Assembly (NCBI RefSeq): GCF_013386165.1
Contig: NZ_JACAOS010000033.1
Coordinates: forward strand, 1 to 64,000
Direction of reading: 5' to 3'
DNA length: 64,000 nucleotides
DNA from: Pseudomonas gingeri
GTDB lineage: Bacteria; Pseudomonadota; Gammaproteobacteria; Pseudomonadales; Pseudomonadaceae
The position numbers and the translations under genes are program-made. This document shows positions 1 through 25,433 of this stretch, piece after piece. Position 1 is the stretch's first letter. Every line of letters begins with the position of its first letter. The notes beneath the pieces were generated by a model. That model was not told the origin of the DNA. It worked only from the letters and a program-made list of their open reading frames with translations, and did not search any database.

Positions 1-3000
1 CTCTGGGATGAAGTCCGCCCGGCACACACCCGTCTGATCAACACCTATGGCCCGACCGAGGCAACGGTGTCCTGCACCGCCGCCTATGTCACCCACGATG
101 CACTGGCCGGCAGCGAAGGCAGCGGCAACGCGACCATCGGCAAGCCGATGGCCAACACCCGGATCTACCTGCTCGATGCTCACCAACAGCCCGTACCTTA
201 CGGCGTGGCCGGTGAAATCTTCATCGGTGGCGACGGCGTGGCACGGGGTTATCTGAACCTTGAACAGGTCAACGCCGAGCGTTTCCTGATCGATCCATTC
301 GGCACCAGCGCCGATGCGCGCATGTACAAGACCGGTGACCTGGCGCGCTATATGGCCGATGGTCGTATCGAATACCTGGGTCGTAACGACTTCCAGGTCA
401 AGGTCCGTGGTTTCCGTATCGAACTGGGGGAAATCGAATCGCGTCTCGGCAATTGCGCCGGGGTCAAGGAAGCGGTGGTGATCGCCCGGGAAGATCGTCC
501 GGGAGAAAAACGCCTGGTCGCCTATGTGGTCGCCCAGCCTGAAGCAAGTCTGGATGCCGCCGGCCTGCGCGCCGAGCTGGCGCCGCAACTGGCCGAGTAC
601 ATGCTGCCAAGCGCCTTCGTGATTCTCGACGCGCTGCCGTTGACGCCCAACCGCAAACTCGACCGCAAGGCCTTGCCGGCCCCGGCCGACGATGCCTTTG
701 CCAGTCGCACCTACGAGGCGCCGCACGGCAGGATCGAACAGATTGTCGCGGGTATCTGGCAAGACCTGCTGGGCATCGAACAGATCAGCCGTCACGACCG
801 TTTCTTCGAACTCGGCGGCCACTCGCTGCTGGCCGTCAGCCTGATCGACCGCCTGCGCAAGCAGGGCCTGAACGCCAGTGTCCGCACCGTGTTCACCGCG
901 CCCAGCGTGCAGGAAATGGCCCTGGCCATCAGCCTCGACAACCAGACCCTGTTCCAGGCGCCGGCCAACCGTATCCCGGCAGACTGCACGCACCTCACAC
1001 CGGACCTGTTGCCGCTGGTGGAACTGAACGCCAGCCAGCTGGCACAGATCGTCAGCGCCGCTCCTGGCGGAGCGGCCAATATCCAGGACATCTACCCCCT
1101 GGCGCCCCTGCAACAGGGCATCCTGTTCCACTACCTGCTGGACAATGAGAGCGACACCTACGTGGTCCGCTCACTGATCGAGTTCGACGATCGCCAGCGC
1201 CTCGACGCCTTCCTCGACGCCCTGCAAGGGGTCATCAATCGTCACGACATCCTGCGCAGCTCGGTGCACTGGGTCGGCTTGCCGCAAGCGGTCCAGGTGG
1301 TCCATCGCCAGGCGCAACTGCCGGTACAGACCCTCACCCTGACGCCCGATGAAGATGCGTATACCCAGCTGGATCGCCTGACCGATCCGCAGCAGGTACG
1401 CCTGGACCTGCAACAGGCACCGCTGATGCGCGCCTGCATCGCCCGCGACCCGCACTCCGAGCGGTGGCTGCTGGCCCTGCTCGACCATCACATGATCAGC
1501 GATCACGTGACCCAGGAAATCGTCCTCGAAGAAATTCGCCTGCTGATGCAAGGCCAGGCGGCCGACCTGCCGGCCCCGCAACCTTATCGCGAGTTTGTCG
1601 CGCATATCCTCGCCGCCCCTTCCGAGATCCACGAAGACTACTTCAGCCGTCGCCTGGCCGACGTCGAGGAGCCGACTGCGCCTTTCGACCTGCTGGAAGT
1701 TCAGGGCGACGGCAATCACATCGACGAAGCCGAAGTGCAACTGAGTGACAGCCTCAGCCGACACATCCGTGACCTGGCGCGTGAGCGCGGGATGCCCGCA
1801 GCGGTGTTGTTCCATGTGGCCTGGGCCCAGGTACTGGCCCGTTGCACCGGTCGCAACGACGTGGTCTTCGGCACCGTGGTCGCCGGCCGCCTGCAAGGGT
1901 CGGCGGGGGCCGAACGGGCCCTCGGGGTATTTATCAACACCCTGCCGGTGCGCGTGCAACTGGCCGCGCAAGGCGCCCATGAACTGCTACTGGCGACCCA
2001 CCGTGACCTCAGCGAACTGCTGGCCCACGAACAGGCGCCCCTGGCCCTGGCCCAGCGTTGCAGTGGCGTGGCTAGCGGCGTGCCGTTGTTCACCAGCCTG
2101 CTCAACTATCGCCACCAGGGGGCGGACAGCCGCTTGCAATGGCCGGGCATGCGCCTGCTGGAAAGCGCCGAGCGGACCAACTACCCGCTGGCCCTGGCGG
2201 TCAATGATTACGGCGATGCCTTCAGCTTGTTGATGCAAAGCGTACGGCCGCTGGACCCGCAACGCCTCTGCGCCTTGATGCAGCGCGCCCTGGAGCAATT
2301 GACCGAGGCACTGCTGCACACCCCGCAGATCGCGCTCAGCCAATTGGACGTGCTGCCGCTCTCCGAACGCACCCTGTTGCTGGAGACCTTCAACCAGACC
2401 GTGCAGGACTACCCGGCGGACGTTTGCATCCAGCACTTGTTCGAAGAGCAGGTCCGGCTACAACCCGAGGCCAGCGCCCTGGTCTTCCAGGCACAGCACC
2501 TGAGCTATGCCGAGTTGAATCGCCAGGCCAACCGTATCGCCCATCGCCTGATCGGCCTGGGCATCGGCCCGGATGATCGGGTGGCGATCTGTGTCGACCG
2601 CACCCTGGAAATGGTCGCGGGGCTGCTGGGGATTCTCAAGGCCGGCGCCGCCTATGTGCCGCTCGACCCGGCCTATCCGCTGGATCGCCTGACCTACATG
2701 CTGGAAAGCTGCACGCCGGCGCTGATCCTGACCCAGGAAGCCTTGAGTGGGGTGCTTCCGCAAAGCGCCGTGCCGGTGTTGCTGCTGGATCCCGAGCATG
2801 CACAAGGCGAAGGTTTCCTGGCCCAGTCCGAGGCCGATCCGGTACGGGCTGATCTGCGGGGTGAGCATCTGGCCTATGTGATTTACACCTCGGGCTCCAC
2901 CGGCAATCCGAAGGGCGTGCAGATCCCCCATCAGGCCTTGAGCAACTTCCTGCGCTCGACGAGCCGCGAACCGGGGCTTTCGGCGCAGGATCGTTTGCTC

Positions 3001-6000
3001 GCCGTGACCACCATTTCCTTCGACATCGCCGCCCTTGAGCTGTACCTGCCGCTGGTCAACGGTGCCTGCGTGGTCATGGCCTCCCGCGAGGCGGCCATGG
3101 ACGGCCTGCAATTGCAGCGCCTGCTCGACGAACAGCGGATCAGCGTGATGCAGGCCACCCCGGCCACCTGGCAAATGCTGGTGAGCAGCGGCTGGACCGG
3201 CAAGTCGGACCTGCGGGTTTTCTGTGGTGGCGAAGCACTGCCCCGCAGCCTGGCGCGCGAGCTGCAGTCGCGCAGCCGTGAACTGTGGAACCTCTATGGC
3301 CCGACGGAGACCACGATCTGGTCCTGTGTCGAACACGTCGAAGGCCAGGGCGAGTCGATTTTCGTGCCGATCGGCAAACCGATGGCCAATACCCGGACCT
3401 ACCTGCTGGACGAGCATTACCAGCCAGTACCACTGGGGGTCGCGGGTGAGCTGTATATCGGTGGCGCGGGCGTGGCTCGCGGCTACCTGAACCGCGACGA
3501 CCTGACCGCCGAACGCTTCCTCAACGACCCGTTCAGCCAGGACGCCGCGGCACGTATGTACCGCACTGGCGACCTCGCTCGCTACCTGCCGGACGGCACG
3601 CTCGAATACCTGGGGCGCAATGACAACCAGGTGAAGGTCCGTGGTTTCCGCATCGAACTGGGCGAAATCGAAGCCCGTCTCGCCGCCTACCCCGGGGTCA
3701 AGGAAAGCGTGGTGCTGGCACGGGAAGACCAGCCGGGCGAAAAACGCCTGGTGGCCTACTTCACCACACAGCAACCTGAAGCGCTGCTGGAGGCCGAAAG
3801 CCTGCGCAGCCATCTGCAAGAAACCCTGCCGGAGTACATGGTCCCGACGGCCTACATGCAGCTCGATGCCTTGCCCTTGACACCCAACCGCAAAGTCGAC
3901 CGCAAGGCGCTGCCGGCACCGGAGGGCGCAGCCCTGGCCAGCCGCGAATACGTAGCACCGCAAGGCCGGACCGAAGAGCGCCTGGCCGCGATCTGGGCCG
4001 ACCTGCTGCACCTGGACAGGATCGGTCGCAACGACAACTTCTTCGAACTCGGCGGCCACTCGCTGCTAACCGTGCAACTGCAGGCCCGCCTGCATCAGGA
4101 CCTCGGCGTCGAGATCAACCTGCGCAGCCTGTTCGGCCTGAGCTCCCTGCCGGCCCTGGCCGAATGCGTGGACCAGACGGCGCGGTCACAGGTCCAGTCC
4201 ATTGAAGTGATATCCCGCGATCAGGAGCTGCCGCTATCCCTGGCCCAGCAACGACTGTGGTTCCTCGACCAGTTGGACCACGCCGCCAGCGTCGCCTACC
4301 ACATGCCGGCGGCCCTGCACTTGCGCGGCCAGCTCGACCGTGAGGCCCTGCAACGGACCCTGGACCGCATCGTTGCCCGTCACGAAAGCCTGCGCACCAC
4401 CTTCGAACGGCAGGACGATAAAGTCCGCCAACACTTTGCTGGCGAAAACATCGGCTTTGCCCTGGTCGAGCACGACCTGCGTGCCCTGGCCGGCGAAGCC
4501 CGGCAACAGCAGGTCGAGCAACTGAGCCAGGCCGAGGTCCAGGCGCCTTTCGACCTGAGCCAGGGTCCGCTGATTCGCGGACGCCTGCTGCAACTGGCCG
4601 AGGATGAACACATCCTGCTGGTCACCCAGCACCACATCGTCTCCGATGGCTGGTCCGTGGCCGTGCTGATCGACGAGTTCAACCGCCTGTATAGCGCCTT
4701 CAGCCAAGGCCTCGACGACCCATTGCCAGCGCTGGCCCTGCAATACGCCGACTACGCGGCCTGGCAACAACAGCACCTGCAAGGCGAACGCCTGCAAACC
4801 CAGACCCGTTTCTGGAGCGAGCACCTCAGCGGTGCGCCAGCTTTGCTCGAACTGCCGAGCGATCATCCACGGCCGCAAGTGCAAAGCTACCGCGGCGCCA
4901 CCTTGGCACTGGAACTGCCCGCAGCGCTCAGCCGCCGCTTGCGGCAGTTCAGCCAGCAACAGGGCCTGACCCCGTTCATGACCCTGCTGGCAGCCTGGTC
5001 GATCCTGCTCTCGCGCCTGAGCAACCAGTCGCAAGTCGTGGTCGGTACCCCGGTGGCCAACCGCCCACGCCAGGAAACCGAAGCGCTGATCGGCTTCTTC
5101 GTCAACACCCTGGCCCTGCGCGTCGATGTCCAAGCCCACAGTCGCGTGGACCAGTTGCTGGCACAGATCAAGGCCATCACCCTCGACGCCTACAGCCATC
5201 AGGACTTGCCTTTCGAACAGGTGGTTGAAGCCCTGCAGCCGGAACGCAGCCTGGCCCACAGCCCGCTGTTCCAGGCGATGCTGGTGCTCGGCGATACCCC
5301 ACGCGACCAGGTGCTGGCCCTGCCCGGCCTGGAACTGACGCCACTGCCCCAGGCTACCGGCACCACCCAGGTCGACTTGAGCCTATCGCTCAACGACGAC
5401 GGTGAAAGTATTCACGGCCAGTTCGAATACGCCACCGACCTGTTCGACGAGAGCACCATCCAGCGCTGGAGCCGCCACCTGTTGCAATTGCTCGACGCCC
5501 TGCTCGGCGATGTCGCACAACCGCTGGCAAGCCTGCCCTTGCTGGATGCAGAGCAGCGCCAACAACTGCTGGAGACCTTCAATCCAGCCCAGGCGCCTCT
5601 GGACGAAAGCCCACAGCGTCTGCCCCATCGGGTCTTCGAGGCACAGGCCGCACTCACTCCGGACGCCGTGGCGCTGGTCTGCGCCGGGCAAACCCTCGGT
5701 TACGCCGAACTCAATGCCCGGGCCAACCGGATCGCCCACCGTTTGATCGCCCTCGGGGTGCGTCCGGACGACACCGTGGGCCTGTGCGCTCGCCGCAGCC
5801 CGGAGATGGTCATCGGCCTGCTCGGTATCCTCAAAGCCGGTGCCGCCTACGTGCCACTGGACCCGCAATACCCGGCGCAACGCCTGGCCCATATGCTCGC
5901 CGACAGTGCACCACGGGCCCTGGTGTTCCAGCAGGAGCTGGACCAACTGCCACTGCCCGCGGGCCTGGCGACACTTGAACTGAGCGACCCGACGCTGCTC

Positions 6001-9000
6001 GACGTGGCCGATCACAACCCGCAGGTTCCGGCGCTGAACTTCAGCCATCTGGCCTACGTGATCTACACCTCGGGCTCCACCGGGCTGCCCAAGGGCGTGA
6101 TGGTGGAACATCGCGGCCTGCGCAACCTGCTCGACTGGTACCTCGAGGACCTGGCGTTGCACGCCGGGGATGCGGTGTTACTGGCCTCCTCCTACAACTT
6201 CGACCTGACCCAGAAAAACATCCTCGCGCCGCTGATGATCGGTGCCGCGCTGCACCTCGCCGCAGAGCCGTTCAACCCGGATGCCATCGTCACGCAGATC
6301 GCCGAGGCCGGCCTGACCCACCTCAATATGTCACCCAGCGCTTTCCACGCCCTGGTGGAGTCGGATACCCGCCAAGCCCTGGCCTGCCTGAAACGCGTGG
6401 TGCTGGGCGGCGAACCGATCCAGATCGCCATGCTGGAAAAACTCGCTCAACCACGACCGGCGGTGATCAACAGCTACGGTCCGACCGAGTGCAGCGACGT
6501 GGTTGCCTGGCACCAGGCGGACAGCGACCTGGCGACCTACCAGGATCGCTCGATGCCGATCGGCAAACCGATCCGCAACATGCAACTGCATGTCTTGGAT
6601 GAACACGGTCAACTGTTGCCGGTGGGGGTACGTGGAGAGATCCATATCGGTGGCGTCGGCGTCGCCCGTGGCTACCTGAACCGCGCGGACCTGAGTGCCG
6701 AGCGCTTTGTCGCCGACCCGTTCTCGGGCCAGGCCAACGCCCGCCTGTACAAGACCGGCGACGTTGGCCGCTGGTTGCCCGACGGCACGCTGGAATACCT
6801 CGGCCGCAACGACGACCAGGTGAAAATCCGTGGCCTGCGCGTCGAGCTGGGGGAAATCGAGGCGGTCCTCGCCGCCCTTCCCGGTGTCCGCGAAGCCGCC
6901 GTCATTGCTCGCGAACACAACGACGACAAGCGCCTGGTAGCCTATCTATGTGGTGAACCGGCAACGGCCGAACAACTGCGTGCCGAACTGCTGACCCGCC
7001 TGCCTGGGCATATGGTGCCGAGCGCCTTCGTGGTGCTGGAAGCCTTGCCCCTGACCCCGAACGGCAAGCTGGATCGCCGCGCCTTGCCCGAACCGGGCCA
7101 GGACGCCTACGCGAGCCGTGCCTACGAGGCGCCTCAAGGTCCGGTGGAACAGGTTATCGCCGACATCTGGCAGCAACTGCTGGGGCTTGAACGGGTCGGT
7201 CGTCACGACCGCTTCTTTGAACTCGGCGGCCACTCGCTGATGGCGGTGAGCCTGATCGACCGTCTGCGCAAGGAAGGTCTGAATGCCAGCGTGCGCACCG
7301 TGTTCACCGCGCCCAGCGTGCAGGAAATGGCCGAGGCCATCGGCCGCGACAAACAAGCCCTGTTCGAAGCGCCGGCCAACCGCATCCCGGCCGACTGCAC
7401 ACAGCTGACACCGGACATGTTGCCACTGGTGCAACTGAGCGCTGCCGAGCTTGAACGGATCGTCGCCGCCACGCCCGGCGGGGCCGCCAATATCCAGGAC
7501 ATCTACCCCCTGGCACCGCTGCAGGAAGGCATCCTGTTCCACCATCTGCTCGGCCAGGAAGGCGACGCTTACCTGTTGCGTTCGCTGATCGAGTTCGACA
7601 ACCGCCAGCACCTCGACGCCTTTATCGGCGCCTTGCAGGTGGTGATCGAACGCCATGACATCCAGCGCACGGCCGTGCATTGGGAAGGCCTGCCCCAGGC
7701 GGTGCAAGTGGTCCATCGCCACGTCCACCTGCCGGTGCACAGTGTCACCCTCGACAGCGACAAGGACCCCGTGGAGCAGTTGCTCGCCCTGAACGATCCA
7801 CGGCACTTGCGCCTGGACCTGCACCAGGCACCGCTGGCACGTGCCTGCATCGCCCGCGATCCGCACTCCGAGCGCTGGCTGCTGGTCCTGCTCAACCACC
7901 ACATGACCAGCGACCATGTCACCCTGGAAATCGTCCTGGAAGAAATCCACGCGATCCTCCACGGCCAGGTCGACAGCCTCCCGGCGTCCCAGCCCTACCG
8001 CGACTTTATCGCCCTGACCCAGGCCACTCCGGTCGAAGTCCATGAAGCCTACTTCAGCCGCCGTCTGGCCGACGTCGACACCCCCACCGCGCCTTTCGAC
8101 CTGCTGGAAGTCCAGGGCGACGGCCATCACATAGAAGAAGCCGAGGTGCACCTGAGCAACGCCCTCAGCCGGCGTATCCGAGCCCAGGCCCGCGAGCGCG
8201 GGATGCCTGCGGCGGTGCTGTTCCATGTGGCCTGGGCCCAGGTGCTGGCCCGCTGCACCGGTCGCGATGACGTGGTCTTCGGTACCGTGGTCGCCGGCCG
8301 CCTGCAAGGTTCGGCGGGTGCCGAACGTGCCCTCGGGGTGTTTATCAACACCCTGCCGGTGCGCGTGCAACTGGCTTCGCAAGGTGCCCATGAACTGGTG
8401 CTGGCGACCCACCGTGACCTCAGCGAGTTGCTCAGCCACGAACAGGCACCCCTGGCCCTGGCCCAGCGTTGCAGTGGCGTGGACAGCGCCGCACCGTTGT
8501 TCACCAGCCTGTTCAACTACCGGCACCAGGCCGATGACAGCCAACAACAATGGCCGGGCATGCGCCTGCTCGAAAGCGAAGAACGGACCAACTACCCGCT
8601 GTCCCTGTCGATCAACGATTACGGCGATGACTTCGGGCTGCTGATCCACAGCGTGCAGCCAGTGGAACCACAACGCCTCTGCGCCTTGATGCAGTGCGCT
8701 CTGGAGCAATTGACCCAGGCACTGATGTACACGCCAAAGATCCTGCTCACAGAACTGGATGTGCTGCCGCTCGCTGAGCGCACCCTGTTGCTGGAGACCT
8801 TCAACCAGAACGTGCAGGACTACCCGACCGAAGCGTGCATCCAGCACCTGTTCGAAGAGCAGGTCCGGGTACAACCCGAAGCCATCGCAGTGGCCTTCCA
8901 GGCACAACGCATGAGCTATGCCGAGCTGAACCGCCAGGCCAACCGCCTGGCCCATCACCTGATCGGCCTGGGCATCGGCCCGGACGATCGGGTAGCGATC

Positions 9001-10708
9001 TGCGTCGAACGTGGCGTCGAAATGATGGTCGGCCTGCTGGGCGTGCTCAAGGCCGGTGCCGCTTATGTGCCGCTGGACCCGGCCTACCCGGCCGAGCGCC
9101 TGGCCTACATGATCGAGGACAGTACGCCCTCGGCCTTGTTGACTCAGCGTGCCTTGCAGGATGGCTTGCCCCCACTGGCCTTGCCGCTGGTGCTGCTCGA
9201 CGATGATCAACGCCAAGGCTTCAGCGAGCGTGACGACAATCCCGTGGTGCCAACCCTGGGTGCGCGCAACCTCGCCTACGTGATCTACACCTCCGGCTCC
9301 ACCGGTAATCCGAAAGGGGTGATGATCGAACACCGTGGCCTGGTCAACTACAGCCTCGATGCGGCGCGTCTGTTCGGCCTGACTCCGGCGGACACCGTGC
9401 TGCAACAGAACACCCTGAACTTCGACCTGTCGGTGGAGGAAATCTTCCCGGCACTGCTGGCCGGGGCCACCCTGGCGCCGAGCCGGGAAGTCTTCGGCAG
9501 CGAGGGCTCGGAGAATCACGGCATTCGTCCGACCTTCCTGCATATGACGGCGGCCCACTGGCATACCCTGGTTGCCGAATGGCACAGCCAGCCGCAGGTC
9601 GCAGCACAGCGCCTGGCGGATGTGCGCCTGATCAACGTCACCGGCGACGCCCTGTCGGCGCAGAAGCTCAAACTCTGGGATGAAGTCCGCCCGGCCCACA
9701 CCCGCCTGGTCAACACCTATGGCCCAACCGAGGCAACGGTGTCCTGCACCGCCGCCTACGTCACCCACGATGTCGTGGCCGGCAGCGAGGAAAGCGGCAA
9801 CGCGACCATCGGCAAACCGATGGCCAACACCCGCATCTACCTGCTCGACGCTCAGCAACAGCCGGTGCCATACGGCGTGGCCGGTGAAATCTTTATCGGT
9901 GGCGACGGCGTGGCAAGGGGTTATCTGAACCTTGAGCAGGTCAACGCCGAACGCTTCCTCGCCGATCCGTTCAGCGCCAGCCCTGATGCCCGCATGTACA
10001 AGACCGGCGACCTGGCCCGCTACATGGCCGACGGCCGTATCGAGTACCTGGGCCGCAATGACTTCCAGGTCAAGGTTCGTGGTTTCCGTATCGAACTGGG
10101 GGAAATCGAGTCGCGCCTCGGCAGCTGTGCCGGGGTCAAGGAAGCGGTGGTGATCGCCCTGGAAGACCGTCCGGGGGAAAAACGCCTGGTGGCCTATGTG
10201 GTCGCCCAGCCGGAGACCCACCTGGATGCCGCCGGCTTGCGCGCCGAACTGGCGCCACAACTGGCCGAGTACATGCTGCCGAGTGCCTTCGTGCTCCTCG
10301 ACGCGCTGCCGTTGACGCCGAACCGCAAGCTCGACCGCAAGGCCCTGCCAGTCCCGGGTGCCGAAGACTTTGCCCACCGCGAGTACGAAGTGCCCAGCGG
10401 TGAAACCGAAGAACAGTTGGCCGCTATCTGGGCCAACCTGCTGGGCATGGAAAGGATCGGTCGTCACGACAACTTCTTCGAACTCGGCGGCCATTCGCTG
10501 CTGGCGGTGCAAGTCATCCTGCGGGCCCGCGAGGCCTTTGACGTCGAAGTGCCCCTGCGGGGCCTGTTCGAACACCCGTCGCTGCAGGCCCTGGCCGACC
10601 TGATCACCACCCTGCAATTGGCCCAGTACGAGTTGGACGAGTTGCTCGACCTGCAACAAGAAATGGCTTCGCTGTCTGAAAGCGAACTGCTCGCTATCGT
10701 CTCCAAGG

Positions 10709-10716
<8 letters not shown>
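1..10716 (+). CDS. Nonribosomal peptide synthetase, syringomycin/nunamycin type, first part (5' truncated)
   Basis: The frame is open from base 1, so the gene starts upstream. Order over 3571 visible residues: A(C-terminal part)-T-E/C-A-T-C-A-T-E/C-A-T. Carrier serines are in LGGHSL at residues ~275, 1354, 2412 and 3499. The C domain at ~1410-1850 is the ordinary type (SLAQQRLWFLDQL, HHIVSDG). The two others begin with IQDIYPLAPLQ and end their core motif in HHMISDH or HHMTSDH; the second carries the dual E/C signature HHLLGQEGD. Pocket codes read by eye against GrsA: partial A ..TVSK, same type as the last; second DILQFGLIWK (Gly-like); third DLKNVGSDVK (Hse-like from memory); fourth DLEHNTTVSK (Dab-like from memory). 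This gives Dab-Gly-Hse-Dab, i.e. residues 2-5 of syringotoxin/nunamycin-type lipopeptides. The C-terminal ~35 residues after the last T look like a docking tail. The TGA overlaps the next NRPS start by 8 nt. Substrates are inference; NRPS identity is certain. Confidence 0.95.
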
Positions 10717-24322
<13,606 letters not shown>

Positions 24323-24390
24323 TGCGTATTAGAGAAGGCTTTTCACTCGCAAAAGTGTCAGCGTCAACTAAACAGCGCCAGCTCGGCGGC

Positions 24391-24428
24391 GTAGGATGTC
24401 CCTGTTTTCCATTACAGACTTATCCTAC
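24391..24428. promoter_or_regulatory. Inverted repeat in the NRPS-luxR intergenic gap
   Basis: The arms GTAGGAT (24391-24397) and ATCCTAC (24422-24428) are separated by 24 bases. The 283-nt gap between the NRPS stop and the LuxR start holds no other gene. The dyad could be an operator for the downstream regulator or part of a transcript-end structure; there is no T-run after it, so an intrinsic terminator is unlikely. Confidence 0.3.
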
Positions 24429-24605
24429 GTAACTGAGCTTAATTATCACTATTGACTGAATCGTTTTTTGTGAAGGGATTCACGGGTGATACCTGAACTT
24501 CAGGGTATCAAGGCAAGAAATGGTTTGAGCGTCGCGGGGGGCGGATGGATTTCGTATCCCCCGACGACAGAATTGCAAGCTACTTCTGATATGCAGGATC
24601 AGCAT

Positions 24606-25433
24606 ATGAACCAACAGACGAATGCCAAAGATGTAGTGAAGGCCCACCTGTACCTGGAACTGGGGAAACTGGTTTCCAGCGTCGGCGACGAGAAATTCCT
24701 GAGCAACATGCACCAACTGATCAACGCCTCGGTGGCGGTCAGTCGGATCGAGCTCAGCGAATGGACCGTCGACGACAGCCAATCGTCGGTGGTCGATGTC
24801 CAACTGCTGGGCCACGCGGGGCTTGAGTTGAGCCCGCAGATGCAGGCGGTTTGCCCGACCAACGCCAAGCACCGCAACGACCATCCTCTGGTCAAGCGCG
24901 TGCTGGAAGTCGAAGACGCACTGCTGATTCATCTGAATGCACGGATGAAAAACGAGAAAGACAATAACTGCCTCGGCACGTCCCATCAGTGCAGCCTTAT
25001 TTCACGCAAGGCCAATCGTTGCTGTGTGATTTCGCTGCACCGCCCACGGGTGGAACGCGACTTCTCCCTGCAAGAGCTGTCCTTCTTGAAATACCTCTCC
25101 GAGACCTTGTTGCCCCTGACGGAGCGACATGCCCGAGCCCATCGCCAATCCAGCGCAAAAAGCCCGGGTGGGTCAACCCCACGCAGCCTGGTTGCCCTGG
25201 AACAGACGCAATTGCAGCGCGAGTTCAACGAGCGTCTGAATGCTTGCGAGGTCGCGCTCTCGGTGCGGGAAAAAGAGGTTTGCCTGGGGTTGCTGGCCGG
25301 CGGCACCGTCCCTGAGATCGCAGAAAAACTCTGCGTCAAGAACAGTTCCATCGAGACCTACCTCAAACGTTCCGCGGCCAAGCTGGGTGTCAGCGGGCGA
25401 CATGGGTTAGCCAAGTGGATGATAGGAGCATAA
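24606..25433 (+). CDS. LuxR-family transcriptional regulator (SyrF/NunF-like position)
   Basis: 275 residues from the ATG at 24606, chosen because AGGA lies 7 nt upstream; in-frame ATGs at 24591 and 24486 have weaker or no ribosome sites. The C-terminal ~65 residues are a LuxR-type helix-turn-helix (LSVREKEVCLGLLAGGTVPEI, then NSSIETYLKRSAAKLGV). The N-terminal ~200 residues show no response-regulator or PAS signature that I recognise. Syringomycin-type clusters carry regulators of this kind beside the synthetase (SyrF, SalA, NunF), so control of the lipopeptide genes is the natural inference. Its TAA overlaps the ATG of the next gene (TAATG), implying coupled translation. Confidence 0.85.
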   Translation: MNQQTNAKDVVKAHLYLELGKLVSSVGDEKFLSNMHQLINASVAVSRIELSEWTVDDSQSSVVDVQLLGHAGLELSPQMQAVCPTNAKHRNDHPLVKRVLEVEDALLIHLNARMKNEKDNNCLGTSHQCSLISRKANRCCVISLHRPRVERDFSLQELSFLKYLSETLLPLTERHARAHRQSSAKSPGGSTPRSLVALEQTQLQREFNERLNACEVALSVREKEVCLGLLAGGTVPEIAEKLCVKNSSIETYLKRSAAKLGVSGRHGLAKWMIGA

